Below are positions 1-10,460 of a DNA stretch of 64,000 bases, in pieces (the first letter of the stretch is position 1; every line of letters starts with the position of its first letter). Both the position numbers and the translations under genes were made by a program. The notes beneath the pieces are model-generated. The model was not told the DNA's origin, searched no databases, and saw only the letters and a list, made by a program, of their open reading frames with translations. This DNA comes from Cryptomeria japonica. Lineage: Eukaryota; Streptophyta; Pinopsida; Cupressales; Cupressaceae. Location: the NCBI RefSeq assembly GCF_030272615.1, contig NC_081413.1, forward strand, positions 724,188,649 to 724,252,648. The letters run 5' to 3'.

Positions 1-1680
1 GACTAATCTAAGAGCAAGGACTTTGGCAAGAACCTTATATGACACATTGAGCAATGTAATGGGCCTCCAGTTTTTGATGAGAGCCTTATTGCCCTCTTTA
101 GGGAGCAGCTTGATAGTGCCTTTATTAATATCTGGTCCTAGGGAGCCTTTAGAAATAGCTTCATTATATAAATCCAGAAGGTCTTTACTAATCCAGTTTA
201 AGTTAGCCTTATAGAATTCCACAGGGAAACCATCCGAACCCGAGGCCTTATCATTATTCAGGGCAAGAACCACAGCCTCAATCTCACTTAAGGAAATAGG
301 CTCAGCCAGCCTGGTGACATCATTAGGATCAAGCTTAGTGGGAATAAGCGACCTACACTTGGATCTATAATTATCGGCCTCCATCGAATCATCAGAAGAA
401 AACAGAGTTTTATAGTAGTCAGCAAACGCACATGATATAGCATAAGGGTCGGAGATCTCCTGGTCATCTATGGATAGCATATCAATGTATTCTTTACTAT
501 GCTTGTGCTTAAGGAGATTAAAAAAAAACTTAGAACCTTTGTCACCCACCTGTAACCAGTGCGCCCTAGACCTAATCTTAGCTCCCCTAATCTTAATCTG
601 TTGGTGATTTCTAAGCGCATCTTTGGCTGCAAGAACCTGGGATAGCCGATTGGGATCAGAAGGATTGGCCTGCACATTATACTCAGCGATTTGCAAGTTA
701 ATGTTCAACTGTTTTTCAGCAAACCTGAAGTCCTTGGCCTTCTTTTGGCCAATCGTTTGAAGGAAGCTCGTCCAAGTAGAAATATTGTATAGCCACCTAT
801 CCAACTTAGAACAATTCCAAAAATTAAGTTTATTAATACCATTGATAATCTGCAATGCAACCAGGACGTCATCGTCCATAAGAAGACTGGTATTAAGAAT
901 GAATTTGTGCTTCCTGGGGGAAGGATTGGCAGGAGTAGAAATGAAGTTAACACGAGCAAGAATAGGGTGGTGATCAGAAAGAGTAGTGGCAATAGTTTTA
1001 ACAATGCTGCCAGAATCACAAGGAATGAAGGTAAAAAAGAATTTGTTCGCATAAAAATGATCAAGTCTAGAATAGATCCTGGAAGGACCCTGTTGAAAGT
1101 TGCACCAGGTGTGCCAAAGGCCTTGGTGGGTGGCTTTATTACTAGTCAGCGGGTCGAAAAGGTTCTTGGTACTAATGAATCTATTCCAGTGATCCAACTC
1201 ATTATTATTCCAATTAAACGAATTACCACCAATTTTATCCTCCTGCGATTCTATCATATTGAAGTCACCCCCAAAGAACCAGGGGATTTCAGGCAGGGAG
1301 CATAACCAATCCCACAAATTACCTCTTTCTATGGCATCATTAGGAGCATAAATAGAGCATATGCCAAAGGGGAGGTGGTCCTGTTCAAGGATACACCACA
1401 CCGCCCTTTGACATGGGGAGCAGCCATGTTGGACGATGGACTTTTCCCACTTAGGGTTAGCCAATATGGCGACTCCCCCCCTGCCTCTATCATGATTTGT
1501 GTAAAATTTAACTGCATCCTTCCATATGAAATTAAGATTAGTATCTAATTTGAAACCAGTAGATTTAATTTCCTGTAACATAAAAAAATCAATGTTCTGC
1601 TGAGAAGATAAAGCCCGCTTAATAACAAATTTCCTGTCAGGAGACTCGAGCCCCCTAATGTTCCAAGATAAGCAATTCAT
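1..1680 (-). CDS. LINE ORF2: APE endonuclease plus start of reverse transcriptase (partial)
   Basis: Reading down from the ATG at 1680, 560 codons are open to the window edge with no stop or frameshift. The N-terminal part is an apurinic-type endonuclease that nicks target DNA for target-primed reverse transcription. Visible motifs are the WNIRG asparagine (residue 7), LQEIKS with the catalytic Glu 37, IYAPND with Tyr 111, GGDFN near residue 139, and SDHHPI near 235-240. A linker follows. The reverse transcriptase domain begins with KASGSDGFPVEFYK near residue 480 and KNWRPITLLNVSYK near 537-550; its catalytic DD motif is off the window. The start lies 7 nt after the ORF1 stop in another frame, which suggests reinitiation or another form of coupled translation (inference). 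Confidence 0.95.
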   Translation of the reverse strand, partial: MNCLSWNIRGLESPDRKFVIKRALSSQQNIDFFMLQEIKSTGFKLDTNLNFIWKDAVKFYTNHDRGRGGVAILANPKWEKSIVQHGCSPCQRAVWCILEQDHLPFGICSIYAPNDAIERGNLWDWLCSLPEIPWFFGGDFNMIESQEDKIGGNSFNWNNNELDHWNRFISTKNLFDPLTSNKATHQGLWHTWCNFQQGPSRIYSRLDHFYANKFFFTFIPCDSGSIVKTIATTLSDHHPILARVNFISTPANPSPRKHKFILNTSLLMDDDVLVALQIINGINKLNFWNCSKLDRWLYNISTWTSFLQTIGQKKAKDFRFAEKQLNINLQIAEYNVQANPSDPNRLSQVLAAKDALRNHQQIKIRGAKIRSRAHWLQVGDKGSKFFFNLLKHKHSKEYIDMLSIDDQEISDPYAISCAFADYYKTLFSSDDSMEADNYRSKCRSLIPTKLDPNDVTRLAEPISLSEIEAVVLALNNDKASGSDGFPVEFYKANLNWISKDLLDLYNEAISKGSLGPDINKGTIKLLPKEGNKALIKNWRPITLLNVSYKVLAKVLALRLV

Positions 1681-1687
1681 GAGGAAC

Positions 1688-3313
1688 TTAGTTAAGCTGA
1701 GGTGACGCAAAATTACCACCTTTAACAGAACCAGAGTCAACATCCATGTAGGGAGTACCAGCTTGGCTTTCAATGGGTGGACCCGCTGGAATGACTTCCA
1801 GCATGTATCCATCCTCAATCTCTTTAAAAAAATTTTGAGGAGTCTCCTTTTTCTTTCCAGAACATCGGGTGGCAGAAAGCGAGACGACAGTCTCTTTCCC
1901 CGAATTGATATTGTTACTTCCAAGATTACCCGCACTCACATGACGGTTAGCGGTAGAGACAGCCCCCAGGTGGGTATTAGTATTATGCATGTTCTTAGTA
2001 GTACTCGCCTCTTTCCTTATCCCTGAACCATGATTTGCTTTCCGCTTTTTTTTATCGCGAACCAAAATAAAACCATCATCGGAATTAAGATCAATGCCAG
2101 AAAAGTCCACAAGGGATGGTTGGGTTTCCACGGTGGGGCCAGAGACATCACGGGGCGTATTGTCGGAAACCAGTGACAGGGTTGAGCACACAGGGTTACT
2201 ATTGTCAACGGCACTGGTCGGGGCGGATGCATTATTAACCTTAGTACCTGCATCAGTATTTTCTTTGGGAGGAGGGGTACACTGGACGCCAGAAGGGCTT
2301 CCATCATTAACAGGTGGGGTAGTATGGACGACTTTAGGTTTTCTAGGAAGATTCCTCTTAATAATAGGACAATCACGCCTAAGATGGCCTTCCTTGCGGC
2401 AAAGGAAGCATGCATTCAGACCACCCAAGACCTCAAGAGGACAGGTAAAAGACTCATTCGCAATATCAACCACAATAGACTCAGGGATTTCTTTGCCAGG
2501 TAACAGAGAGATGAGCAGTCTAGCGTCCATATTGGGGACAAGCCGTGCAGATTCGTCCATACGGATCGTTTTTCCAAGCGGCTCCATCAACTGAGGCAAA
2601 AAATGCCAAAGAAAGGGCGGAACTTTTTTAACTAATACCCATCTGGGGGCAGCTAAAGCCAGCACCTCGTCATGGAGTACATCCGGCGACCATGCAAGAG
2701 CCCTAAAAGTTGTTGCACCCACAGACCAGAATTGTCTTTTCAAAACTTCCTTTTGAGCCTCCGAATTAACAAAAAATACAACATACAGACCCTTTTGAAT
2801 CTGTCTACAGAACGAAATATGGTAACCTAGCTTATTATTCCAGAAATTGTGAAACCAATCATCCATAAATTTCCTTGGCGGGCACTTATCAATTTCAGTG
2901 GCCGAAAAGAAAATTGCAAGATTACACAGCCTATTCTTTTCCTTTAATATTTCATCCAGCATATCAGAGTTAGGAATAATAGAAAGAGATATAGAGGGAG
3001 CCGAGGGGCTCTTACCAGCTTCTGATGGCGCTTCATTCGAGCTAGGGGAGATAACATCAAACCTGGCTTTACCATTGAAACCAGTCGTGGAAGCCACAGC
3101 CTCAGAAAACGATTTAGGTCGAGAAATGGTGGGTGCAATACCGGCTTCACCGTCATTGCAACCATCAAGTAAATTCTGCACTCGCGATCCATTATGATCG
3201 CCTGTGTCTTCATAACGCGTCGTAGAGGGGGGAGCTGGGGAAGCGGGCCGAGGTGCCAGGTGTTTCCCGGAGCCGCCGGGATCACCCGCGGCCGCAGGTG
3301 GAGATGCCACCAT
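1688..3313 (-). CDS. LINE ORF1: nucleic-acid-binding gag-like protein
   Basis: 541 residues, intact. About 100 low-complexity residues rich in Pro, Ser and Ala are followed by a conserved region near residues 140-300 of the type found in plant L1 ORF1 proteins (DUF4283-like, judged by RKFMDDWFHNFW and the later WVLVKKVPP). A CCHC zinc knuckle, CFLCRKEGHLRRDC, sits at about 302-315. A basic, low-complexity C-terminal half follows. In this family the protein binds the element RNA and forms the ribonucleoprotein. The start ATG at 3313 is the first in a GC-rich leader; the stop is 7 nt before ORF2. Confidence 0.92.
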   Translation of the reverse strand: MVASPPAAAGDPGGSGKHLAPRPASPAPPSTTRYEDTGDHNGSRVQNLLDGCNDGEAGIAPTISRPKSFSEAVASTTGFNGKARFDVISPSSNEAPSEAGKSPSAPSISLSIIPNSDMLDEILKEKNRLCNLAIFFSATEIDKCPPRKFMDDWFHNFWNNKLGYHISFCRQIQKGLYVVFFVNSEAQKEVLKRQFWSVGATTFRALAWSPDVLHDEVLALAAPRWVLVKKVPPFLWHFLPQLMEPLGKTIRMDESARLVPNMDARLLISLLPGKEIPESIVVDIANESFTCPLEVLGGLNACFLCRKEGHLRRDCPIIKRNLPRKPKVVHTTPPVNDGSPSGVQCTPPPKENTDAGTKVNNASAPTSAVDNSNPVCSTLSLVSDNTPRDVSGPTVETQPSLVDFSGIDLNSDDGFILVRDKKKRKANHGSGIRKEASTTKNMHNTNTHLGAVSTANRHVSAGNLGSNNINSGKETVVSLSATRCSGKKKETPQNFFKEIEDGYMLEVIPAGPPIESQAGTPYMDVDSGSVKGGNFASPQLN

Positions 3314-4519
3314 CAGGCAACTTGCCTGATAGACGTCAAGATTTTTTCAAACTTGCTCTGCAGTTTTTCGCACCTACTTTTAATCCGAATTTTCCTATTC
3401 CCAATCCAATCAAACCTTGTAAAATATTGGCAAAAATATCTACACTTATATAAGCAACTTCAATAACACCTTGTAAAATAATGAAAATGCCAATAAAGAC
3501 ACCTTCAACAATACTATGTAAAACTAATTAAAAAAAATCAGTTGAATTATAAAAATTAAATCTACATACCATTATAGTCAAACAATAACAAAATTTAATA
3601 GTATTTTGTAAAACAAATTAAAATCTATTAAATGATGTAATTAAATAATATATTTTAAAAGTCATAAAAACCATTACAATCTAGAAAACATTAAAAATTA
3701 TTTCCGTCATCATCAAATAAAATATTAAACAGGCCAGATCAAGAGGATCAAATAGTAGAAATCGGTAAAAATGCGTTATGATTTGCAAATTTTGTATTTT
3801 TAATCAAATATGTTTTGTATGAAGAATAAACGACTTCATATAAAATCAACCAAAAAAAATCTCTTTACAAACTTTAAAAAAAAAAATATCCACTTAAAAT
3901 CTACCCTCACAATTACCTAAAATAAACAATAATAGTATATTGCATTTCTATATATAAAACCTATTTTAGAATGTATACTATATACTACTTTGAGTCTTAT
4001 CTAGTTATAACTAGAATATAACTAGAATCTCAGCTAACCCAACTACTTAACAAATAGTTGACCAAATATGTTATAACATTGTCTTATGTCATAAGATTGC
4101 GCGTGTTTGATATTATACAAACGTGTGGGACTTAAAACAATAACTTTAAATTATTTGACCGAATCGTGATTCTGTCTGCCTTGAAAAGCGGCGCGATGAC
4201 CGGAAGTTTTACCTAGTTTCAAATGATAGGTATCATATGAAGAGAGTAGATAAAGCAAAACATGTATAAACTATATTTAAATACTCTTTTATGTCAAATC
4301 ATAGTGACAATCTAACAACTTTCACCCTGATCTCATCTCATTGTCATATATAGTTAGTGTTCGGTATGGGGTTGTTTATTTAGGTTTCTTCTCTCTACCT
4401 AGGAGTTACTTTTCCTTTTTTAATACATCAATCAATTATTTTTGTATTATTATTATTATTAAATATTTTAGAGTAGGGTTGGAATGGTAAAAGATGTTGA
4501 AATTAATTGTTTAGAATTT
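3314..4519. other. AT-rich sequence with no recognised feature
   Basis: After a short GC-rich stretch that is probably the LINE leader, the sequence is AT-rich with homopolymer runs. No frame, LTR or repeat could be supported on either strand. It separates the LINE from the left repeat of the ancient Copia ruin. Confidence 0.5.
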
Positions 4520-5909
4520 AGAATAATAAACATAAGTACTTGGCTTTAAGTTCGATGTGAAATATAATTTGGTTAAGTGTTTTGAAGTAATCTATTGTTG
4601 TCATATAGTTTTAGAGTTTGTTAAAGATGTGTATCATAAGTTAATAACGTATTTGTTCTTTTGTCAAGGTTATTCTTATGATTGCGAATATGGTCTCGTG
4701 AGTGCAGATCTAAACTAGGCTTGTAAATCTAATATTTTCTTATAGATCCAATCTCTGATAAATTTCAAAACTTTGCTTTTTATTCATCTTAGAGTACTCT
4801 ATCTATTTTCATATAAAATTGGTTCTTATGCTTCTTTGTTTTGCCCATTGCATGGATAATTATGCCCTCTTGTCAAACCATATAAAGGATGTCAAGGATG
4901 ACTTTTGAATAAGATTGAGGACAACAACTAGTCATGTGTGTGCGCCCTACAATTGCTAATGCAATACTAATATCACTAGATACGTCTTTTTAGGTCTACC
5001 ATGTGTGCTAAAAGGTGTTTGATTCATGTATTCATCACATATTCTAAATAAGTTAAGGTGTGCCCTTAAATACAACACTTGAGTGGGTAATTCAACCATT
5101 TCACACTTCAAGTAAGTTCATAATGGTCAATTGGAAGGAAAGCAACTATGCCCAAATTTGAATTTAAATTTCCAAATAAAGAGATCATTTGTGCTTGTGA
5201 AGATCTAATCTTGGACATAAAATGGACAAGTTGAGGATAAGGCTCATACCCTACGAATGAGTGCAGAAGAAAACAAATATCCAAGATCAATTCATTATCT
5301 AAATTTTAAAACAAAGAGATATTTTTTGCTAGTGAAGATCTAATCTTGGGCATAAAATGGATAAGTTGAGGATAAGGCTTATACCCTTCGAATGAGTGCA
5401 AAAGGGAACAAATATCCAAGATCAATTCATTTGCCAATTTTCATATTAAAATAATCATATTTTTATGGTAATTATTGTACTAGGGATGAATAGATCAAAG
5501 TGAATCTAAAACAAAAGGGGAATGTTTCAAGTTATTCAATTTTTACCTTTATATTGTACCTTCACTCCAAATTACAAGTGAACTACTATAAGAAATCATG
5601 TCAAAGTAAACACACACAACATGAAAGAATTTAATTAAACACATAAAATGATACATGTGCATAGGGAAGAAGACATCAATAAGCATCCATGGAAGTTATA
5701 TTGAATAGCTTCACTTATTTAAATTGTAGAGGTAAAAAGATCTATGAAATAGGTATCCTTAGAAGTGATGCTAAACAACTAAGAATTTTTATTTTGGTCA
5801 AAAATTAATTCTATAACCCAAAAATTGAGCTTTTATATTTTATAGTTTGAGAACTACATTCTCTATACACTTAAATTAGGAGCAAGGTTAAGACACCTTT
5901 CTTAAAATT
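4520..5909 (-). repeat. Left copy of a long diverged direct repeat; probable 3' LTR of an ancient Copia
   Basis: This stretch aligns in the same orientation with 22485-23620 over many blocks: the GAGTACTCTATCTATT region (about 4790), the CATGTGTGTGCGCCCTA region (about 4930), the GTGTGCTAAAAGGTGTTTGATTC region (about 5005) and TACAACACTTGAG (about 5070). It ends at about 5909 next to TTCTCCCACTTGTTG, which on the minus strand reads as a polypurine tract (CAAGTGGGAGAA) just after decayed Copia RNase H. That order makes it the 3' LTR of a minus-strand element. Divergence from its partner is high, with many indels, so boundaries are approximate. Confidence 0.6.
5165..5435. repeat. 135-bp tandem duplication
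   Basis: Two adjacent copies with a period of 135 bp, marked by GTGAAGATCTAATCTTG at 5197 and 5332 and CCAAGATCAATTCATT near the end of each unit. They differ at only a few positions. The corresponding part of the right-hand repeat (about 23090-23240) has a single unit, so the duplication arose after the two repeats separated. Confidence 0.85.
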
Positions 5910-6829
5910 CTCCCACTTGTTGAATACCTCACAAGAGAAAACAGAGTATCAACACTATTAGCTAATTATAGTGAGTTGAAAGTCCCATAGACTCATAACA
6001 CCACCTACAAATTTTGGTGCTCACTAACTTCATCAATGCAAATGAAAAGTTTCAAATTTATCTAGCATCACCCTCCCATCCTCTACCATTTAATGAACAA
6101 TATGATATTAAGCATCAATATATTTTTTCTCACATGAAAGTTTTGGTTCTATGTCAAACATATGCCACTTTAACATAGAGCTTCCATAACCAAATATAAT
6201 CACTTAAGTTAGGTGGCATCCTTATATACATCAATAGCCACCATACACTTTTATTCTATAGTAGAAAAATCAACCAAAAATTGCTCCTTGCTCATCTAAT
6301 TATAGCACCACCAAAAATAGTAAAAACACATTCAATGATGGTTGTCGATTACCTAGATACTTACCATGATAACAAATATTCAAGGAACTTCTTCATTGCA
6401 TCCAAGTATACTCTTCTAGGATTAGACATGAAACAAAATGAGGAACACCACACTTTGGCAATGCATGACCTTGTGTAGATCATAATATACATCAATCCCA
6501 ACAACACTGGAATAAGATACTTTGGTCATATCTTCCATCTCACTAGGAGAAATTAAATACTACTTAATTGATAACTTAGCAATAATAAAAAATAGTAACA
6601 CGAAAAGGACTACAAGTTGACATATTGAATGTCTTCAACACATAGTTCACATACTTTGGCAAAACCAAAGTTTTTTATTAGCTTTATCTTTTCTAATCAT
6701 CATTCTTAAGAGGAACCTAGTGCACCTAAGTTCTATGTTATCTCAAACTTTGTTGAAAGTTGAGACTTCAATTTAGAACTCATACCCTTTTTCTGACCAA
6801 GAAGAATAATATCAACATATAACACAGTA
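5910..6829 (-). pseudogene. Decayed Copia reverse transcriptase C-terminus and RNase H
   Basis: No long frame survives, but the minus strand keeps the order of Copia pol. Around 6795-6825 the complement of ATCAACATATAACAC corresponds to the YVDD block of reverse transcriptase. Around 6285-6430 the GCACCACCAAAAATAG region corresponds to the RNase H start seen in many Copia elements. Many stops and indels are present. It is separated from its upstream half (8248-8750) by the DNA element at 6830-8247. The family call rests on pattern similarity and is moderately secure. Confidence 0.55.
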
Positions 6830-8247
6830 GGATGATCCCACAATAGTGTATCTTGGATTGGTCAAATTGAGACATTAAAATCAACATTTAAAACCAAGAA
6901 TTTACCTTCTACCACCTATAGCAACTAAACCATTAAGGATTGAAGATGACACAAAGTAGTGGTTTTTAAATTTCATGTGTAGATTCTAATTTATTTATTT
7001 TTAGAAGAAATTTGTGAAATTTTTTATGTAAATTTTTTTATAGTTAACACCATTTTTAAAGAGTGACATTTATTGCATAATATATAGCATTTTTACAAAT
7101 AGGATAAAGTTATACATTATTAAACATAGACTAGTGACAAAATATGTAGTGGCCGCATATTTTTCATAATTTTCTTGTATACTTTATTTTATATTAACTT
7201 TTGAGGTGATATTAATTATAACTTAGTTATAGTTTCATTTCATAACACATAATATTTTTTGTATATAGGGGAAAGGACCTAGTAGTTGAGCATGTACCAA
7301 TTGTTGTGAGGGTTGTTGATAACTTTTGTTCTAAAAATTGAACAAATAAAACCTATTGTTTGAAACAAAAAATATCAATTTTTGTTAAGAAATGTACCAA
7401 CAGTTGTTAGGAAATGTACCAATAGTTGACTAGAAATGTACTAATATTGTAAAAAGTAACCAATCAGGTGATGCCATGTCAGCTGCACAACTATTGGGGT
7501 CTCTTTTGCACGCCTATTGGTCTCACTTTTTTTTGGGGCTGTTTTGGACACCTTGGCAAAACGCATGCTGATGTGGCATCATATTTGATGATGTGGCCCT
7601 GAAACCTTAGTTATAAGCAAGGGACTTGCCAAGTAAGCTGCTGTAAAAAAATCAAAGTGACTTGAAATTTCCAAGTAGGATTTTGAGAAGCGCGAAGTTA
7701 GGGTGCACAACTACTGGGTCCTTACCCCTATCTAATTAGATTTTTAAATTGAAACCAAGCCATTAATATATAATGTATAGATAAATTTTATGTTTTTTTT
7801 CTATTTTTCTATATTTCTATGTTTATGGAACAACCTTGATTTTTGGTGAAAAATCTATGTTTAGTAAAAAAATAGAAACTAAATATAAAAATTAAATTTT
7901 AAATATATTTAAAATTCTATTTTTATAAATCTTACTCTAAGGGCTACAATTTTGAAAATTTTCTTTTCATGTTGATTCCATTTGTCTGTCCAATCCAAGG
8001 TTTTGAAATTTTAAAAAATAGAAAATTTGAGGACCAAGGTGTAAAGGCCCATCCAGGAACCTTCAAATGAAAGTCCCTTTCCTAACTTTAAAAATAATTA
8101 AAAAATGAAAAAGACCATTATTCACCTAATATTTTTAAAAGAAATAAAGAAATCACCTTTGAACAAAGGTGTTGCTAATTTTTTTCTCTCCATCCATACA
8201 AAGCTATAATGTCTCACAAGTGGGACACACTATTGTGGGTCTTGCCA
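6830..8247. mobile_element. TIR DNA element, copy A (about 957 bp plus a 461-bp insert)
   Basis: Homologous to the clean insertion at 39706-40698. The left end GGATGATCCCACAATAGTGT matches the left end of that copy (GGGTGAACTCACAATACTGG), and the right end GTGGGACACACTATTGTGG matches its right end. The interiors also align, for example CACCTATAGCAACTAAACC with CACCTATAACTTTTAAATC near the left, and GGTGAAAAATCTATGTTTAG with GGTGAAAAACCTGCATTCAT near the right. It splits the Copia reverse transcriptase remnant. No coding capacity is visible, so it is a non-autonomous element that needs a transposase in trans (inference). Confidence 0.75.
7268..7728. mobile_element. 461-bp MITE-like element nested in the TIR element
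   Basis: Terminal inverted repeats of about 27 bp: the left end GGGGAAAGGACCTAGTAGTTG and the complement of the right end GGGGTAAGGACCCAGTAGTTG differ at few positions. TA flanks both ends (7266-7267 and 7729-7730), compatible with a TA target duplication. It is absent from the related element at 39706-40698, which independently supports its being an insert. Inside are three imperfect repeats of GAAATGTACCAA(C/T)AGTTG near 7388-7450. No coding frame. The superfamily is undetermined; the TA site suggests Tc1/mariner-like but the termini are not diagnostic. Confidence 0.82.
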
Positions 8248-8750
8248 ATAATAAGGAAGCAATCACCATTCGTATTATAAAAGATGCAACAATCTAAATT
8301 GGACCTCAAAATTTTGAAACTCAACACAAAAGCATTAAAACATTGGTGCCACGTCTTAGGAGATTGCTCAAGACTATAAAATGATTTATTCAACTTACAA
8401 AATAAAATTTCCTTTACCTTTTCAATATGGCACTTTAGTTATGCCATATAAATTTCTTCCTCCAAATCACCATGAAATAAATTTATCTTCACATCCATCT
8501 ATTCAACCTCAAGAGAAAATGCTATTGCTATAAATAATAGAAATAAAATGGATTTCATAGTAGAAATTGAAGATAAAATCTCACCTAAATCAACTCCCTC
8601 AACCTATGAATATCCATTTGCAACCATTCCCACCTCATACTTATCAATAACTCAATCTAAAATAATTTTATTTTTAACACCTATTTTCATCCAATAGATT
8701 TATGTTCATCAAGAAAAAGTTCTAGATCTCATGATGAATAGTACTCCCCC
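8248..8750 (-). pseudogene. Decayed Copia reverse transcriptase, N-terminal half
   Basis: Minus-strand Copia pol remnant. The complement of TTAGGAGATTGCTCAAGACTATAAA (8357-8381) corresponds to the LYGLKQSPR block. The region of CACATCCATCTATTC (near 8490) corresponds to the block around the first catalytic Asp (MDVKSAFL). Frames are broken throughout. It continues the gene whose downstream half is at 5910-6829; the DNA element between them explains the gap. The trailing sequence to about 9010, with ACTCCCCCT motifs, may be more of the same pol but is not clear. Confidence 0.6.
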
Positions 8751-10332
8751 TCAAACACACACATAATATAAAAATTAAAACTTTCATGAAGAGTACTCCC
8801 CTTCAAACGCATAAAATCACAACAATATCAGCAAGGAATATCACTCTCCCTCACTCATCCACTCTCAAATCAAAATGCACAATTACAACTACGCATGCCA
8901 AATGCAAACAAGTTGAGACTTTTTCTCTTCAAAAAATGTACCAATATAAAATTACATCAACTCAAGACCCTCAAGACATATTTTTATGTGTAACGGTGCA
9001 AAAGTGACCCTATAAAGGGAAGAACTATTTTTTCTTGAGAGACAATTTCACAACATACATTCAAATATCTCCAACTAGTGAAACTGGTGAAGATGTCTAA
9101 CTAGAGAAACTGAAAGAGCAGACAGAGAGAGTATTCGGTCTAAGTCTGAGTATCTTGGTCAAGGACGCCAGCGCGGAACATAGACCTCTATGTGGCATGT
9201 TGTAGTCTCATACAGACCGTGAAAAAAAAATACTCAAACACGAAAAACCCAACTTTGTTCTTCAAATATCCTGCAAAACCCAGAAGTTAGAAACATGACA
9301 GTGAATAGAAGATAATAAATATGAATGAAATAAATAAAGCACAAGCAAACCCTCATGTGTTTGAATGCTTCTAATAAACATGCACACAAGAAGAAGATAA
9401 AAAAATGTTGGGAGTTGTGTTTAGAGGCCTGCCTCAGTCAGACCCATGTTTCGGTGTTTCCACCTCCATGAACAACCTAGATAGATAGATAAATCAAAAG
9501 ATAAATAGCTAGAATGATAAAATGATCAAATATATAGGGGATGTGATAAATCCCAAGATTCTCAAAGATGAGATAGATAGAATGATAGAAAGATATTACC
9601 AAAGAGGGTTGAGAAAGCCAAGAGAGTTGCCAAAGGTTATTGTGAGATCTTGAGAGTGTTGTAGCAAACTAGATACTATTGTAACAAGTGAGAGAGAACA
9701 AAAGAAATCTATGAGAGCACAAAGAATGAGAGATCTTTATTGAGAGAACCAAGAGAGATTGCATGAATGAAAGAGAGATTTAAATGAGAGACTAAGAGGG
9801 AAAGAAGAGGCTAGCGAGTCGTTTAGGAGATTTGAAGCCATTTCCACTAACCAAGATAGGTGTCAACTGCTAAAATGTGTAGAATTGGCTTTTGAATGAT
9901 AAGATGTTGTAGGGCGAATGCACGACACACCACTATCTGCATGGTGCGCTAGTGTTTAGATGAATCATGATAAAAAATGATAAGTGGCAAGAGAAACCTG
10001 TGACTAACACAGAACAAAAGTTGAAGGATAACTACTGGAAAAGGTGTCCTGAGCATCCTGAGAGGGAAAAGGCTGATGTAAGGGATAAAATGAGCCAACT
10101 CAAATTCTATGGGAATGGACACTAAAGTGGCTACAAAAGTGTAGGTGGAATTGCAAAGGAGTATGCAATTTTTTACTCTACATTATGGTATTATGGGATG
10201 CACCACATTACTCATACATTCAAAAATCAAATTGGGACAAAAAAATCCAAACTATGCAACTTCTCTACAAACTAAAGCTTTTACACTTTATCTCTAATAT
10301 CTTCTTGTTTTAATTATTCAATTAATCGATCT
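8751..10332. other. Unassigned decayed sequence
   Basis: No supported gene. It contains a short GATA microsatellite near 9479-9500 and a strongly GAGA-rich stretch at about 9640-9810 (repeated GAGAGA-type words on the plus strand). It falls inside the proposed ancient Copia, between its pol remnant and the Gypsy 1 region, and may be further element debris. Confidence 0.4.
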
Positions 10333-10460
10333 GAAGTCTTCATATACATTAAAATATCAAATAAATATATAAATACTTTTTGATATTATGTCTTCCGAAG
10401 TCTTCATATACATTAAAATATCAAATAAATATATAAATACTGTTTGATATTATGTCTCCT
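10333..10460. repeat. 64-bp tandem duplication
   Basis: Two near-identical 64-bp units starting GAAGTCTTCATATACATTAA at 10333 and 10397, each ending in a TTTGATATTATGTCT word. Only one or two bases differ, so the duplication is recent relative to its surroundings. Confidence 0.9.

Larger units (their letters stand above)
1..3313 (-). mobile_element. L1-type LINE retrotransposon, 3' part beyond window
   Basis: Non-LTR retrotransposon with the plant L1 layout: ORF1 (gag-like, zinc knuckle) followed by ORF2 (endonuclease then reverse transcriptase). Both frames are open over all visible codons, unlike almost everything else in the window, so this is probably the youngest insertion here. The 5' end upstream of ORF1 cannot be fixed because no target duplication partner is visible; GC content drops sharply after about 3330, which may mark a short 5' UTR. 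The catalytic core of the reverse transcriptase and the poly(A) tail lie to the left of the window. Confidence 0.93.

Noticed and set aside
705-1064. 119-codon hydrophobic minus-strand frame resembling a membrane protein
   Set aside because: It is a shifted-frame shadow of LINE ORF2, whose correct frame is open across the same bases with endonuclease motifs.
2017-2415. 132-codon minus-strand frame
   Set aside because: Shifted frame inside LINE ORF1.
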